Assembly (NCBI RefSeq): GCF_003143975.1
Contig: NZ_QFVR01000003.1
Span: 163,595 to 227,594, forward strand
Length of the DNA stretch: 64,000 nucleotides
Source of the DNA: Kurthia sibirica
Lineage (GTDB): Bacteria; Bacillota; Bacilli; Bacillales_A; Planococcaceae
Direction: 5' to 3'
The stretch's first letter is position 1. Each line of letters opens with the position of its first letter. The notes under the pieces are model-generated. The model did no database searches. It had not been told where the DNA came from and saw nothing but the letters and a program-made list of their open reading frames with translations. Position numbers and translations under genes: made by a program. Below are positions 34,484-44,198 of this stretch, piece by piece.

Positions 34484-34489
34484 TATCGG

Positions 34490-34888
34490 TCACCCTTTCA
34501 ATTTCTGTAGCAACAGTTCAAATTGTGCCACTTCCTCCTTTGTTAGACCTTTAGCAAAATTATTCTCGTATTGTTCAATTTCTTTTTTCACTTCATCATA
34601 TTTATCTTTTCCTGCTTGCGTGAGTGATACTCTTTTCAAGCGTCGATCCTCTCCTGGCTCATGCTGTAATAAGCCTCGATCCACGAGACGATTGACGGTG
34701 CGAGTAGTTGTTGGTGCTTCCACATTCAAATATTTCCAAATTTCTGTCAATGTCATGACGCCGTGTTTTTCAATCGTAAATAACACAGACCACTGAGCAC
34801 TGAAAAGATCATGTTTTTTTAATACATGATTTGCACCTGTCGTAAATTCTCGTGTTTTTTGCAATAAATTATGAAAAAATAAATTCAT
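34490..34888 (-). CDS. ywoH: MarR-family regulator
   Basis: A 132-residue winged-helix repressor: dimerisation helices at both ends and the HTH-wing LTEIWKYLNVEAPTTTRTVNRLVDRGLLQHEPGEDRRLKRVSLT in the middle, with the DxR wing signature. TCGGAGG precedes the ATG. First gene of the operon with the MFS transporter; a 22-bp palindrome upstream is its probable operator. Confidence 0.88.
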   Translation of the reverse strand: MNLFFHNLLQKTREFTTGANHVLKKHDLFSAQWSVLFTIEKHGVMTLTEIWKYLNVEAPTTTRTVNRLVDRGLLQHEPGEDRRLKRVSLTQAGKDKYDEVKKEIEQYENNFAKGLTKEEVAQFELLLQKLKG

Positions 34889-34906
34889 TTTAAATACCTC
34901 CGAATA

Positions 34907-34928
34907 ATTGTTTACCTAGGTAAACAAT
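34907..34928. promoter_or_regulatory. 22-bp perfect palindrome, probable MarR operator
   Basis: ATTGTTTACCT and its exact complement AGGTAAACAAT abut at 34917/34918. It lies 19 bases before the MarR start, within the expected promoter and leader. Confidence 0.75.
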
Positions 34929-34988
34929 ATAGTTATTTTAGTCCTCTTTGATTCTTTTGTAAATGGTAGTTATCTTCCAAAGCATAAC

Positions 34989-35025
34989 AAAAAGTAGTTA
35001 CTCTCCGAGGAAGCAACTACTTTTT
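34989..35025 (-). terminator. Terminator of coaW
   Basis: AAAAAGTAGTT and AACTACTTTTT pair around TCC/GGA; U-run on the minus strand (also usable on the plus strand). Confidence 0.75.
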
Positions 35026-35029
35026 CATC

Positions 35030-35860
35030 TTATTGATCAAGACTTTTCAAAGCTCCGACAGCACCACTGAAGCCATGGTCATTTAAGAATACAGGGGTTT
35101 TCTTTTTCAAAATTGTATATTCTTCAATAACATCCTTCAGTACATCATGGTCGGTTAGAGTTGTGCCAATATAAATAATAACATCTGCTTCATGCTGCTC
35201 TGATAATTGTATACTTAGTGTCGTGATTACTTCACCTACTAAACGAGCAACGGACGCAAGCATATTATCATTTGAATGTTGCTGTGGTTTCTTAATCCCT
35301 ATTTTACCAAAATTACTCGCTGTTTGTTCAGGAGATAATGGTGCTGGTATTTCAAGCCCTTGAAATATATCTTCCACTAATAAATCAATGCTTTTCCGAT
35401 TCCCTCTGCTAGCACTTTCACTAATATCATCATAATTGTACATGCCTGTTAATAGCGCGCCAAGACCAATTAATGTACCACCACCAACACCTGTGCCACC
35501 TGCCCTAAATGATGTATTACCACGCATATAGTGAATAGATGTTCCTGAACCAATATTCGTAATAATCGCTTGGTCGAAATGATGATTTTCTTTTTTCAGC
35601 AAATGACGTACACCTAACAAAGTTGCTTCAAATTCAACAACATAATTTATGTTATACGGCTTCGACATAAGCTCTTTAAATTGCTCTGCTCGACCACCTG
35701 TAATACCAATTACTGCTATGTCTTTGAATTGTTCAACAAAAGCCACTACTTCTGCCATTTTATAAGAGGGGTAGTGTTTTAATATGAGTTGCTCATGCTC
35801 ATCTATATATGCTAATTTCGTTAGCGTGCCACCTGCGTCTATACCAATTTCTTTAACCAT
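35030..35860 (-). CDS. coaW: Type II pantothenate kinase
   Basis: First step of coenzyme A synthesis, ATP-dependent phosphorylation of pantothenate. A 276-residue ASKHA-fold protein: phosphate-1 loop IGIDAGGTLTKLAY at the N-terminus, TGGRAEQF, the phosphate-2 region NIGSGTSIHYM and GGTGVGGGTLIGLGALL. This is the staphylococcal/Bacillales CoaW type, which is typically insensitive to CoA feedback. CAAAGGAG precedes the ATG. Monocistronic. Confidence 0.92.
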   Translation of the reverse strand: MVKEIGIDAGGTLTKLAYIDEHEQLILKHYPSYKMAEVVAFVEQFKDIAVIGITGGRAEQFKELMSKPYNINYVVEFEATLLGVRHLLKKENHHFDQAIITNIGSGTSIHYMRGNTSFRAGGTGVGGGTLIGLGALLTGMYNYDDISESASRGNRKSIDLLVEDIFQGLEIPAPLSPEQTASNFGKIGIKKPQQHSNDNMLASVARLVGEVITTLSIQLSEQHEADVIIYIGTTLTDHDVLKDVIEEYTILKKKTPVFLNDHGFSGAVGALKSLDQ

Positions 35861-35971
35861 CGTATTCTCCTTTGAAAAACAGTCGTATGTATTTCGTATA
35901 TAAATATGCTATCAGTGAAATAATAGCGTTTTCAAGACAAATAAACAACATAAAACTCTAAAAAAAGAAAA

Positions 35972-35992
35972 ACCTTTCTTATTATGAAAGGT
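35972..35992 (-). terminator. Terminator of the epimerase-like gene
   Basis: ACCTTTC/GAAAGGT hairpin followed by TTTTTC on the minus strand. Confidence 0.7.
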
Positions 35993-35998
35993 CACTAT

Positions 35999-36667
35999 TT
36001 ATTTTGTTGCTGCTATTTCTTGTAATTTTTTTGCTGGATACGTAGTGACACCCTGTTGGGGATTATGTGCAATTTTCAACATAGCTGTGGCTACATCCAC
36101 CGCTTCAATTCCTAATTTCGCGCTAATTGGTTTACGCGTAATTTTGGTTATCCCTCTTAATAATGCAGTTGATATACTTTCTGCAAATCGAAATTCTAAG
36201 CGATCGCCCATCAGTAGAGAGGGATGAATAAATGCTAGACTGTTAAATGGGATTTTTCGCAATCCAGCTTCTAGTTGACCTTTCATTTTTGAATAGGCAA
36301 ATGGTGAATTTTCACCATTATTTGGTGCACTTATGATAATGAATTGTTGCGCACCCTGTTCGAATGTTTTCTTGGCTAGGTCAATCGGATAATCTCGGTC
36401 AACCAAATTCATCGCTGTTCTTGTTTTCGCTTTTTTAATCGTTGTGCCTAAACAACAAAAAACATCATCCACTTTTAAATAAGAGGAAACTTCCTCTAAA
36501 TTATTAAAATCACATACTACTTCTACAAGTTTTGGATGTCGTTGGGCGATAGAACGTCGCACTAATACCATGATCTGATCATAATGATCGTCTTGGAGCA
36601 ATTGATGCAGTAATAAATTGCCTACTAATCCACTAGAACCCGCAATTAAAGCCATTTTCCCTGGCAT
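35999..36667 (-). CDS. NAD(P)-binding atypical SDR / epimerase-like protein
   Basis: A 222-residue Rossmann protein. Dinucleotide-binding motif GSSGLVG (10-16), second strand with VLVRRS pointing to NADP, CCLGTTIKKAKT and FIIISAPNN, then SKMKGQLEAGLR in the position of the catalytic YxxxK (here the Tyr precedes as AYSKMKG). The layout resembles HTATIP2/YwnB-type oxidoreductases. GAGGATGGG precedes the ATG. Substrate unknown. Confidence 0.78.
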   Translation of the reverse strand: MPGKMALIAGSSGLVGNLLLHQLLQDDHYDQIMVLVRRSIAQRHPKLVEVVCDFNNLEEVSSYLKVDDVFCCLGTTIKKAKTRTAMNLVDRDYPIDLAKKTFEQGAQQFIIISAPNNGENSPFAYSKMKGQLEAGLRKIPFNSLAFIHPSLLMGDRLEFRFAESISTALLRGITKITRKPISAKLGIEAVDVATAMLKIAHNPQQGVTTYPAKKLQEIAATK

Positions 36668-36839
36668 ATTCCCATCCTCATTTCGTTCAATTTATAGCTG
36701 TAGTTTACCATTAGTTACAAACTACATACACTTCTAACCACTTCAATTTCATAATTCACCATTTTTAGTTTTTCATTTTGCCCAGAATGAAGTACGATAG
36801 TAATGTAGATAAACTTAACCAATCGGAGGTCTTTTATTC

Positions 36840-37667
36840 GTGCCTGATCATAAACAATTAACAAAAGAAGCAATGGCCATTTTAAAAGCCACAAGTCGTA
36901 CCTTTTTCATCCCAATAACTTTTCTAGAAAAAGACATGAAAACAACTGTCGCAATGGCCTATCTTTGCATGCGAGCTATCGACGAAATTGAGGATCATGA
37001 GGCGATACCAGTTGAAGAAAAAGCAGATATGCTTCGTAAAACAGCGGCATTATTGAAGGTTCAACCCTTTGATTCGGTTGCTTATGCTGACGTTATTCAT
37101 AGCTATCATGATATTTTACCGGAAGTGACTCTTCGACTGCATGACTGGCTCTATTTAACGCCAGAAGGTATTCGAACACAAGTAGCTGCATCTTGTGCTG
37201 AAATGGCAGAGGGAATGGCAAAATGGGCTCTAAAACAATGGGTTTGTCATACGCGTGAAGATTTAGATGATTACACCTATTATGTAGCAGGTTTAGTCGG
37301 TGTTATGTTGTCAGATGTTTGGCGTTGGGGAGCCGGTATCGAAACTGATCGTGAATTAGCCATTGGTTATGGTCGAGGCTTACAAGCAGTGAATATTTTA
37401 CGTAATCAAGAAGAAGATGCTGCGCGTGGTGTCAACTATATGCCCGATGATTGGACACGTGATGATCTATTTACCTTTGCTGAGGAAAATTTAGCTAAAG
37501 CAGATGCATACAATGCGTCCATTAAAAAACGTAGTATTTTAATGTTCTGTAAAATCCCATTAGCTCTTGCTCATAAAACATTAGCAACGATGCAAAAAGG
37601 TCACGACAAAATGACACGTCAAGAAGTAGAACAAACTGTCGCTGAGGTAGATCGCACGACAAAATAA
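36840..37667 (+). CDS. Squalene/phytoene synthase family protein
   Basis: A 275-residue all-helical enzyme of the head-to-head isoprenyl synthase fold. First Asp-rich motif DEIED (48-52) is intact, helix YTYYVAGLVGVMLSDVW matches the family, but the second motif, normally N-I-L-R-D-x-x-E-D, reads NILRNQEED (185-193), so its first Asp is Asn. That change could weaken Mg2+ binding and leave a diphosphatase or a partial reaction, as with B. subtilis YisP, which is a farnesyl diphosphatase. Start GTG 36840 with CGGAGG about 10 bases before. No desaturase or cyclase gene adjoins, so the product is unknown. Confidence 0.82.
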   Translation: MPDHKQLTKEAMAILKATSRTFFIPITFLEKDMKTTVAMAYLCMRAIDEIEDHEAIPVEEKADMLRKTAALLKVQPFDSVAYADVIHSYHDILPEVTLRLHDWLYLTPEGIRTQVAASCAEMAEGMAKWALKQWVCHTREDLDDYTYYVAGLVGVMLSDVWRWGAGIETDRELAIGYGRGLQAVNILRNQEEDAARGVNYMPDDWTRDDLFTFAEENLAKADAYNASIKKRSILMFCKIPLALAHKTLATMQKGHDKMTRQEVEQTVAEVDRTTK

Positions 37668-37668
37668 C

Positions 37669-37711
37669 AATGGAAACGACTACTCTCACGAGTAATCGTC
37701 TCCATTTTTTT
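37669..37711. terminator. Bidirectional terminator between convergent genes
   Basis: AATGGAAACGACTACTC and GAGTAATCGTCTCCATT pair with two mismatches, followed by TTTTTT on the plus strand and, on the minus strand, by GTTATTTTG. Confidence 0.75.
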
Positions 37712-39254
37712 ATTTGATTTGTATACTAACTTTTTTCGTCACTTGGTTGGCTGAACGTATAGTAATCGTCGTTTGCCCTTTTGAGACCCCTTTGACACTA
37801 CCTGTCTTAGACACTGTTGCTATCTTTTTATTAGCACTACTGTATGAAAGTTTTTTGTTTTTTGCAGTAGTTGGTTGTACCGTAGCTTTTATTTTTATAC
37901 GTTGTCCTTTTTTCACGCTTACATTCTTTGTTGTTTTAATCAATTTAACGATTGATGGGTCCTCAATAACTGTAATTTTGACATTTAATTTATTGTCATT
38001 TGTCATTCTTGCATAGTAAACACCTATTTTTCTCGCTATAAATGTATTAGGCGATCGTTTGCTAATTACTTTTTTATCCTTCGTTGAAAATGAAAAATCT
38101 GTATCATTCGATGACGTCCAAAATACTGCATCACTTGAATAATTATAATCACGTTTACTTTTTATGGAGAATTTTTCATCTTTAAAAACAGTCATATTGT
38201 CTTGAACGGCTATTTCTGGTAGTGATTTTTGCAAGTCAAATAGCGTGATTTTATATTCTATATAAGTAACTTGTCCTTCTTTTTGCAAGCCATCAATATG
38301 GATTGTCCACTGATCACCTGCTTTATAATGAATAACATCGCTATTCGGCCTCCAAACAATTGCCTGTAGTTTCCCATAACCAGAAGGACTCACACTGTAA
38401 TGCTCATTTTTTTTTAGTTTTTCTGAATCAATTGTGATTTGCTGGCCTGTCCTACTATTCGTCATCTGAATAATTGGTTTGTCGAGCGAATAACTCGCAC
38501 CTAATGATAACGAGAAGGGTAAATCATTTGGACTATATTGAATCGGCATATTTTCTGGTGGCCAGGCAATTTTTATTTCACCATCTACATACTTTGCGGC
38601 ATTGCGTTCTAGTTGATCTATTGTCCAGTTATATACTGTCGGCAATTCCTTATTTACTGTCGAAATATGATCAAAAACATAGAGTGCTGTATAATGCTTT
38701 ACTTGCCCAAATCCAACTGCCTGTAAAGTCGGATCCAGTAGCCATTTCCGATGACCAACTACCTCGATATTGGAAGCATCTTCATCGTACATATAACCTG
38801 TCATAATGGACTGTACAATATTTTGATAGCCAAACCCAATATTGCTACTACGAGCGGCATGTTTTCCTTTTTTAAATAAAAGATCTTCGCTAGACATCCC
38901 TTGGGGTGGCGTCAAATAATGAGAAAACTGATGTCCGCGATTCATTATGTATGAGGCAGATTGCGCTAAATCTGAATAATTTTCATTTTCACTAACTGCT
39001 GGTAAGCCACTTAATAAGCGTATAAAATTCAGCATATTTAGCGCAGAATCATTCATTGTTTTTCCAGGATCATTGACACTTGGCTGCTTTTTATATGGCT
39101 GTACTTTTGTAAACTCAAAAGGCATTGTTTCAATAAAACGAATAATTTCTTTGTCCGTTGGCACAGGGCGTTCTAATCCTTCTGCTTGAACAGATAATGT
39201 AGTAAAAAACAGTACGCTGCATAAAAATAGTAGTAAAGTTATAATTTTATTCAT
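37710..39254 (-). CDS. Secreted CAP-domain protein with C-terminal Ig-like (Big_2) domain
   Basis: A 514-residue exported protein. Signal peptide 1-24 (MNKIITLLLFLCSVLFFTT... with a cleavage site after VQA). A CAP/SCP domain covers about 65-200 (NMLNFIRLLSGLPAV, SYIMNRGHQFSHYL, SNIGFGYQN and GHRKWLLDP for the four CAP motifs; a His and Glu pair is only partly kept). A middle beta region follows, and the last 85 residues (VKLIKTTKNVSVKKGQ ... KVSIQIK) are a bacterial Ig-like group 2 domain, often a cell-wall-binding or adhesion spacer. AAAGAGG precedes the ATG. Function unknown; possibly wall-associated. Confidence 0.82.
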   Translation of the reverse strand: MNKIITLLLFLCSVLFFTTLSVQAEGLERPVPTDKEIIRFIETMPFEFTKVQPYKKQPSVNDPGKTMNDSALNMLNFIRLLSGLPAVSENENYSDLAQSASYIMNRGHQFSHYLTPPQGMSSEDLLFKKGKHAARSSNIGFGYQNIVQSIMTGYMYDEDASNIEVVGHRKWLLDPTLQAVGFGQVKHYTALYVFDHISTVNKELPTVYNWTIDQLERNAAKYVDGEIKIAWPPENMPIQYSPNDLPFSLSLGASYSLDKPIIQMTNSRTGQQITIDSEKLKKNEHYSVSPSGYGKLQAIVWRPNSDVIHYKAGDQWTIHIDGLQKEGQVTYIEYKITLFDLQKSLPEIAVQDNMTVFKDEKFSIKSKRDYNYSSDAVFWTSSNDTDFSFSTKDKKVISKRSPNTFIARKIGVYYARMTNDNKLNVKITVIEDPSIVKLIKTTKNVSVKKGQRIKIKATVQPTTAKNKKLSYSSANKKIATVSKTGSVKGVSKGQTTITIRSANQVTKKVSIQIK

Positions 39255-39397
39255 AATAAAACCTCTTTCTTAGTCAATAAACACTATCATAACATATTGA
39301 TTATGTCTGTCACTAGATTGTCTTATACGTCTAGCAAGATAATTAATAGTTGCTTATGCTAATATAGTAGTATTGAATATTAAAGGAGATTTACGTC

Positions 39398-39907
39398 ATG
39401 TTAAATAACGCTGAAATCCAAGAGTATATAAATACACAACCCAAATATAAAGGCTCGGAAGTTGCGCAGGTTGATTCAAAATCCGCAATTGGAGCAAGCC
39501 ATCTGCTCTATAAACGTGGTTCAGATAAAATGATTTTCATTAAAATTGATGAGACGCTTGTTCGCGCAGGCGACAAAAAAAACAAGAATATTGCACCGAT
39601 TCAATCGGTATCAGAAGTAGCGGTTTTTTCTTTTCATGCCTTTTCAAAAGCACAGTTTGAAAAATTCGCTTTGGCTCGTCAATACACTTTCACATCAGAT
39701 GATGGTGATACTTTAGTGTTAAAAACATGGTTATCTACTGTTGAATTGCTTGCGGTTATTCCGAAAAAGCTGAATGTCGAAGTAATCGATCATAAGTGGT
39801 ATGAAAAAATTGTCGGATTCCGCTCGAAAAATCCATTGAAAATGACAGCGGCTATCGTAATTTATGGTGGGGTACTCGCTTTATTAGCCAATTGGTTACT
39901 ATTCTAA
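39398..39907 (+). CDS. Protein of unknown function with C-terminal membrane anchor
   Basis: 169 residues; a soluble alpha/beta N-terminal part and a single C-terminal helix (about 147-168) preceded by RSKNPLK, a tail-anchored layout. No family recognised. AAAGGAG precedes the ATG, and a clear terminator follows (39918-39958: AAAAAAGCTAGCTCGTAT/ATACAAGCTGGCTTTTTT). Confidence 0.65.
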   Translation: MLNNAEIQEYINTQPKYKGSEVAQVDSKSAIGASHLLYKRGSDKMIFIKIDETLVRAGDKKNKNIAPIQSVSEVAVFSFHAFSKAQFEKFALARQYTFTSDDGDTLVLKTWLSTVELLAVIPKKLNVEVIDHKWYEKIVGFRSKNPLKMTAAIVIYGGVLALLANWLLF

Positions 39908-39917
39908 AAAACATAAA

Positions 39918-39958
39918 AAAAGCTAGCTCGTATAAATTAATACAAGCTGGCTTTTTTA
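39918..39958 (+). terminator. Terminator after the tail-anchored protein
   Basis: AGCTAGCTCGTAT and ATACAAGCTGGCT pair with one mismatch and G-T wobble, followed by TTTTTT. Confidence 0.75.
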
Positions 39959-39975
39959 TGGTTCTATTATATATG

Positions 39976-40225
39976 TTGGGGTATCGAAACAACTCATGTT
40001 TTAGACACTTAGAGATAGCAAAAGCTTTCCGTTATTCAAATGGCTTTTAGAAGGAATTAATAACAAAACGAAATACATAGGACTCTAAACGATTTGATCC
40101 GTTTAGAGCGAAAATTTTATTAACAGTAAAGAGTAAGGAAGTTGGTTTACATCTGAGCTAAATGAAAAAAGGCGAATGAAATTAAATAACCCATTTCATT
40201 CACCCCAATAATTGACACAGAGCTT
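39976..40225. mobile_element. Insertion-sequence remnant with ISL3-like end
   Basis: The right end (40191-40225, minus orientation) carries GCTCTGTGTCAATTATTGGG, matching the block at 14919-14954 in opposite orientation. Internal to it, 39976-40020 (GGGTATCGAAACAACTCATG onward) resembles 63482-63525. No intact frame is left; about 250 bases survive. Confidence 0.5.
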
Positions 40226-40232
40226 TTTTATT

Positions 40233-40433
40233 TTAGATGACAACATTATTAATTAATACTGTAAATACGATGGCAAGCAATGCAACCATATAAACGAGGA
40301 ACCAATTTATTAACAATCTACTTCTTGAGATGACTCGTTTTTTATACTGTTGGAAAAAACGAACAAAAAGTGCGATGAGAACAACTAAAATGACAAGCAT
40401 GATAGCAATTAATAAAATAGTATTCATTTCCAT
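40233..40433 (-). CDS. Small two-helix membrane protein
   Basis: 66 residues with two hydrophobic helices (about 4-24 and 42-62) joined by a basic loop (QQYKKRVISRSR). AAAGGAATG lies about 10 bases before the ATG. No recognised family; the neighbouring IS remnant abuts its stop codon, so its 3' end could have been altered by the insertion. Confidence 0.5.
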   Translation of the reverse strand: MEMNTILLIAIMLVILVVLIALFVRFFQQYKKRVISRSRLLINWFLVYMVALLAIVFTVLINNVVI

Positions 40434-40568
40434 AAAATCACATTCCTTTCCTTTACTTATTTCTATTCCCTATATAATACCATGTTTTTTAGTTTTATCT
40501 ATTAAAAAACACCAAAAAACATGAAAAACTGCTCATTCCCATGCTTTTTCGGTATCATTTAGACAAAA

Positions 40569-40712
40569 TTAAGCTGTTTTACATATCAAAACAAGTGTAT
40601 AGTAGTCATCTTGAATAAACCCTTCTACTAATTCAATCCTACAATCAATTTCTGAGAATAACTCAGCAAATATACTGGATAGAACAACATGATCTATCGA
40701 ACCACAAGTAAT
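40569..40712 (-). pseudogene. C-terminal remnant of a possible methyltransferase-like gene
   Basis: A 47-codon minus-strand frame without a start, ending at TAA 40571-40569, reads IDHVVLSSIFAELFSEIDC then IELVEGFIQDDYYTLVLICK. The closing E-D-Y-Y-T-L-V-L strand resembles the C-terminus of class I SAM-dependent methyltransferases, but that is a weak resemblance. The rest of 40434-40809 is non-coding. Confidence 0.4.
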
Positions 40713-40809
40713 TCACTACTCTTATTGGTTTTAAATGCTACAACAGAAGTTTTTTATTGTAGATATTACATGGCTACTATCATTTTAGAATAGCCATACG
40801 AAGCCACTG

Positions 40810-41862
40810 CTACTTTTGTGTATATTTTTTAATATCGGGCATTATTTTTGTTGCAATTAGTTCGATGTTTTTCATTATTTTATCGAATGGTACACCACCA
40901 AAATCAATTTGAGCTAAAAATCGTTGATGACCAAATAACTCATATTGATAAAGCATTTTCTCTATTATTTGCTGTGGACTACCAATCATTAATGCATCAC
41001 GATAATCTACAGATTCAGTAAACTGTTGTTGGGGGTATCCACCACCTCTTAACGCCTTCATCCCTTCATTTAAATGGGGATAATATTCGCGTAAAGCATC
41101 TTGAGAATTTTCAGCTGTATACATTAAACTGGTTGTCGAAATCGGCAATTCTTCCCAATCAAAACCACTACGCTGCGCCGCTTCACGATAAGCATCCACC
41201 GCTATTTTAAAGTTTGATGCGGGTCCTCCAAGTGTTGTCAGCATCATTGGTATGCCTGCATAACCCGCTTTAATCGCCGAAGCTGGTGGTCCACCAACTG
41301 CTCGCCAAATCGGTAGTTTTCCATCCTGTGGTTGCGGTAATATAGAAGCATTATTTAATGGTGCTCGAAATTTCCCTTGCCAAGTTATCGATTTTTCTTC
41401 ATTTATTTGAGTGAGCAATTTTAGTTTTTCTTCAAAAAGTTCTTCATAATCACGTACATCATAACCCAATAAATCATAGGCCCCTACACGTGAGCCACGC
41501 CCTGCAACAATCTCTGCACGACCATTGGAGAGTAAATCGAGTGTGGCAAAATCTTCGTAGACACGCACAGGGTCAGAAACACTTAATACTGTAGCTGAAC
41601 TTGCAATTTTAATATTTTTGGTTGCCTGTGCAACCGCGCCTAAAATAACAGTATGGGCTTGTGTTGTGAAATTTGCTTGATGGCTCTCCCCTACAGCAAA
41701 AACGTCTAGTCCTGCTTCATCCGCCAATTGACTGGCCTCGATTAATTCAGCTATCCGTTGCTGTGCACTAATACGTGAGCCTGTAATTGGATTGATTACA
41801 TGATCACCAATCGAGTAAATACCAAATTCCATTCCCTGTTCTTTATTGATTCTATTTTTCAT
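40810..41862 (-). CDS. LLM-class flavin-dependent oxidoreductase
   Basis: A 350-residue bacterial-luciferase-like monooxygenase with a TIM barrel binding reduced FMN or F420. FGIYSIGDH and the GVGESHQ-like segment FAVGESHQANF at the N-terminus, ATVLSVSDPVRVYEDFATLDLLSNGRAEIVAGRGS in the middle and PIWRAVGGPPASAIKAG are typical. GAAGGGAG lies 9 bases before the ATG. Substrate unknown. Monocistronic. Confidence 0.85.
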   Translation of the reverse strand: MKNRINKEQGMEFGIYSIGDHVINPITGSRISAQQRIAELIEASQLADEAGLDVFAVGESHQANFTTQAHTVILGAVAQATKNIKIASSATVLSVSDPVRVYEDFATLDLLSNGRAEIVAGRGSRVGAYDLLGYDVRDYEELFEEKLKLLTQINEEKSITWQGKFRAPLNNASILPQPQDGKLPIWRAVGGPPASAIKAGYAGIPMMLTTLGGPASNFKIAVDAYREAAQRSGFDWEELPISTTSLMYTAENSQDALREYYPHLNEGMKALRGGGYPQQQFTESVDYRDALMIGSPQQIIEKMLYQYELFGHQRFLAQIDFGGVPFDKIMKNIELIATKIMPDIKKYTQK

Positions 41863-41922
41863 ATGTCAAACTCCCTTCACTACCGTCTCTACTAAATGTA
41901 CTACCCTGTGTTTTAAAAATCA

Positions 41923-41954
41923 AAGAAAACATCTTGATTTCAAGATGTTTTCTT
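41923..41954 (-). terminator. Terminator of yqxD
   Basis: AAGAAAACATCTTGA/TCAAGATGTTTTCTT perfect 15-bp hairpin followed by TGATTTTT on the minus strand. Confidence 0.75.
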
Positions 41955-42062
41955 ACATTACCTATTAATGAACTCCTATTCACTTATCTAGAATGCATAA
42001 ATATATATTTACGTGAGATTGGTTTAATCTAATATTGATATCATTCAGCGTAGAAAAAACGT

Positions 42063-42503
42063 TTATTTTGCTCGTTCACAAAGTTGATAAAAATTTTTTT
42101 CGTATATTTTATTGACGTCTTTATCCCGCTTTTTTGGTCCTTTTGTCCGACCACCAGCCTGCCTGATTTTTTGACCAAGATGTCTAGTAAAGAGTAATTG
42201 GTCTATATTTTCTTGTGTGAATTCTCGTCCATTTTGGTCGATTACTAAAGCATTTTTCGCAAGTGCCATAGCTGCCAATCCATAGTCCTGTGTCACAACG
42301 ATGTCACCCTTCTCAACGTCTTTCAATAAGGCGAAATCTACTGCATCTGCACCTTTTGAGATGATTTTAGTGACAATTCCCTCAACGGAAATCTCATGTG
42401 AGGTATCACAATAAATGACCACTTCAAAATCAAATTTTTTCGCGATATTTACCGTTTGAGATACGACAGGACAACCATCCGCATCGATGTTAACTTTTAC
42501 CAT
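42063..42503 (-). CDS. yqxD: YaiI/YqxD family (UPF0178, DUF188) protein
   Basis: 146 residues of the UPF0178 family: NIDADGCPVV at the N-terminus (acidic PIN-like active-site residues), SKGADAVDFALLKDVEKGDIVVTQDYGLAAMAL, and the basic GGRTKGPKKRD C-terminal motif. The PIN-like fold suggests a nuclease, but no activity has been shown that I know of. GGAG lies about 13 bases before the ATG, rather far. Monocistronic. Confidence 0.88.
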   Translation of the reverse strand: MVKVNIDADGCPVVSQTVNIAKKFDFEVVIYCDTSHEISVEGIVTKIISKGADAVDFALLKDVEKGDIVVTQDYGLAAMALAKNALVIDQNGREFTQENIDQLLFTRHLGQKIRQAGGRTKGPKKRDKDVNKIYEKNFYQLCERAK

Positions 42504-42631
42504 ATACTTATATCAGCTCCTTCATAAATCCCTCTCTATTATACATCATTTTGTCAGGTAGCTGTTATACAATAGATACCGCTTTCATGAATATTTATAC
42601 ATATTTTATGAATAAATATAAAAAACACGCA

Positions 42632-42662
42632 ATTGAAAAATTTCAATTTATTCGCTATAGTT
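42632..42662 (+). promoter_or_regulatory. gdhA promoter overlapped by an 18-bp palindrome
   Basis: TTGAAA (42634-42639) and TATAGT (42657-42662) with a 17-base spacer. The -35 region is inside the perfect palindrome AATTGAAA-AA-TTTCAATT (42632-42649), a likely regulator site. Confidence 0.65.
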
Positions 42663-42672
42663 ATCAGCATAG

Positions 42673-44064
<1,392 letters not shown>

Positions 44065-44082
44065 TCATTCGTCTTTACATTA

Positions 44083-44117
44083 ATAAACACTCATTTTAAA
44101 TGAGTGTTTATTTTTTT
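44083..44117 (+). terminator. Terminator of gdhA
   Basis: ATAAACACTCATTT/AAATGAGTGTTTAT hairpin followed by TTTTTT. Confidence 0.85.
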
Positions 44118-44198
44118 GTAGCCAAAAAGACGAATATTATGATATATTACAGATGAAAACAATCGCTTTTAAACTTTTTTCTAGGAGGAATTTTAACG

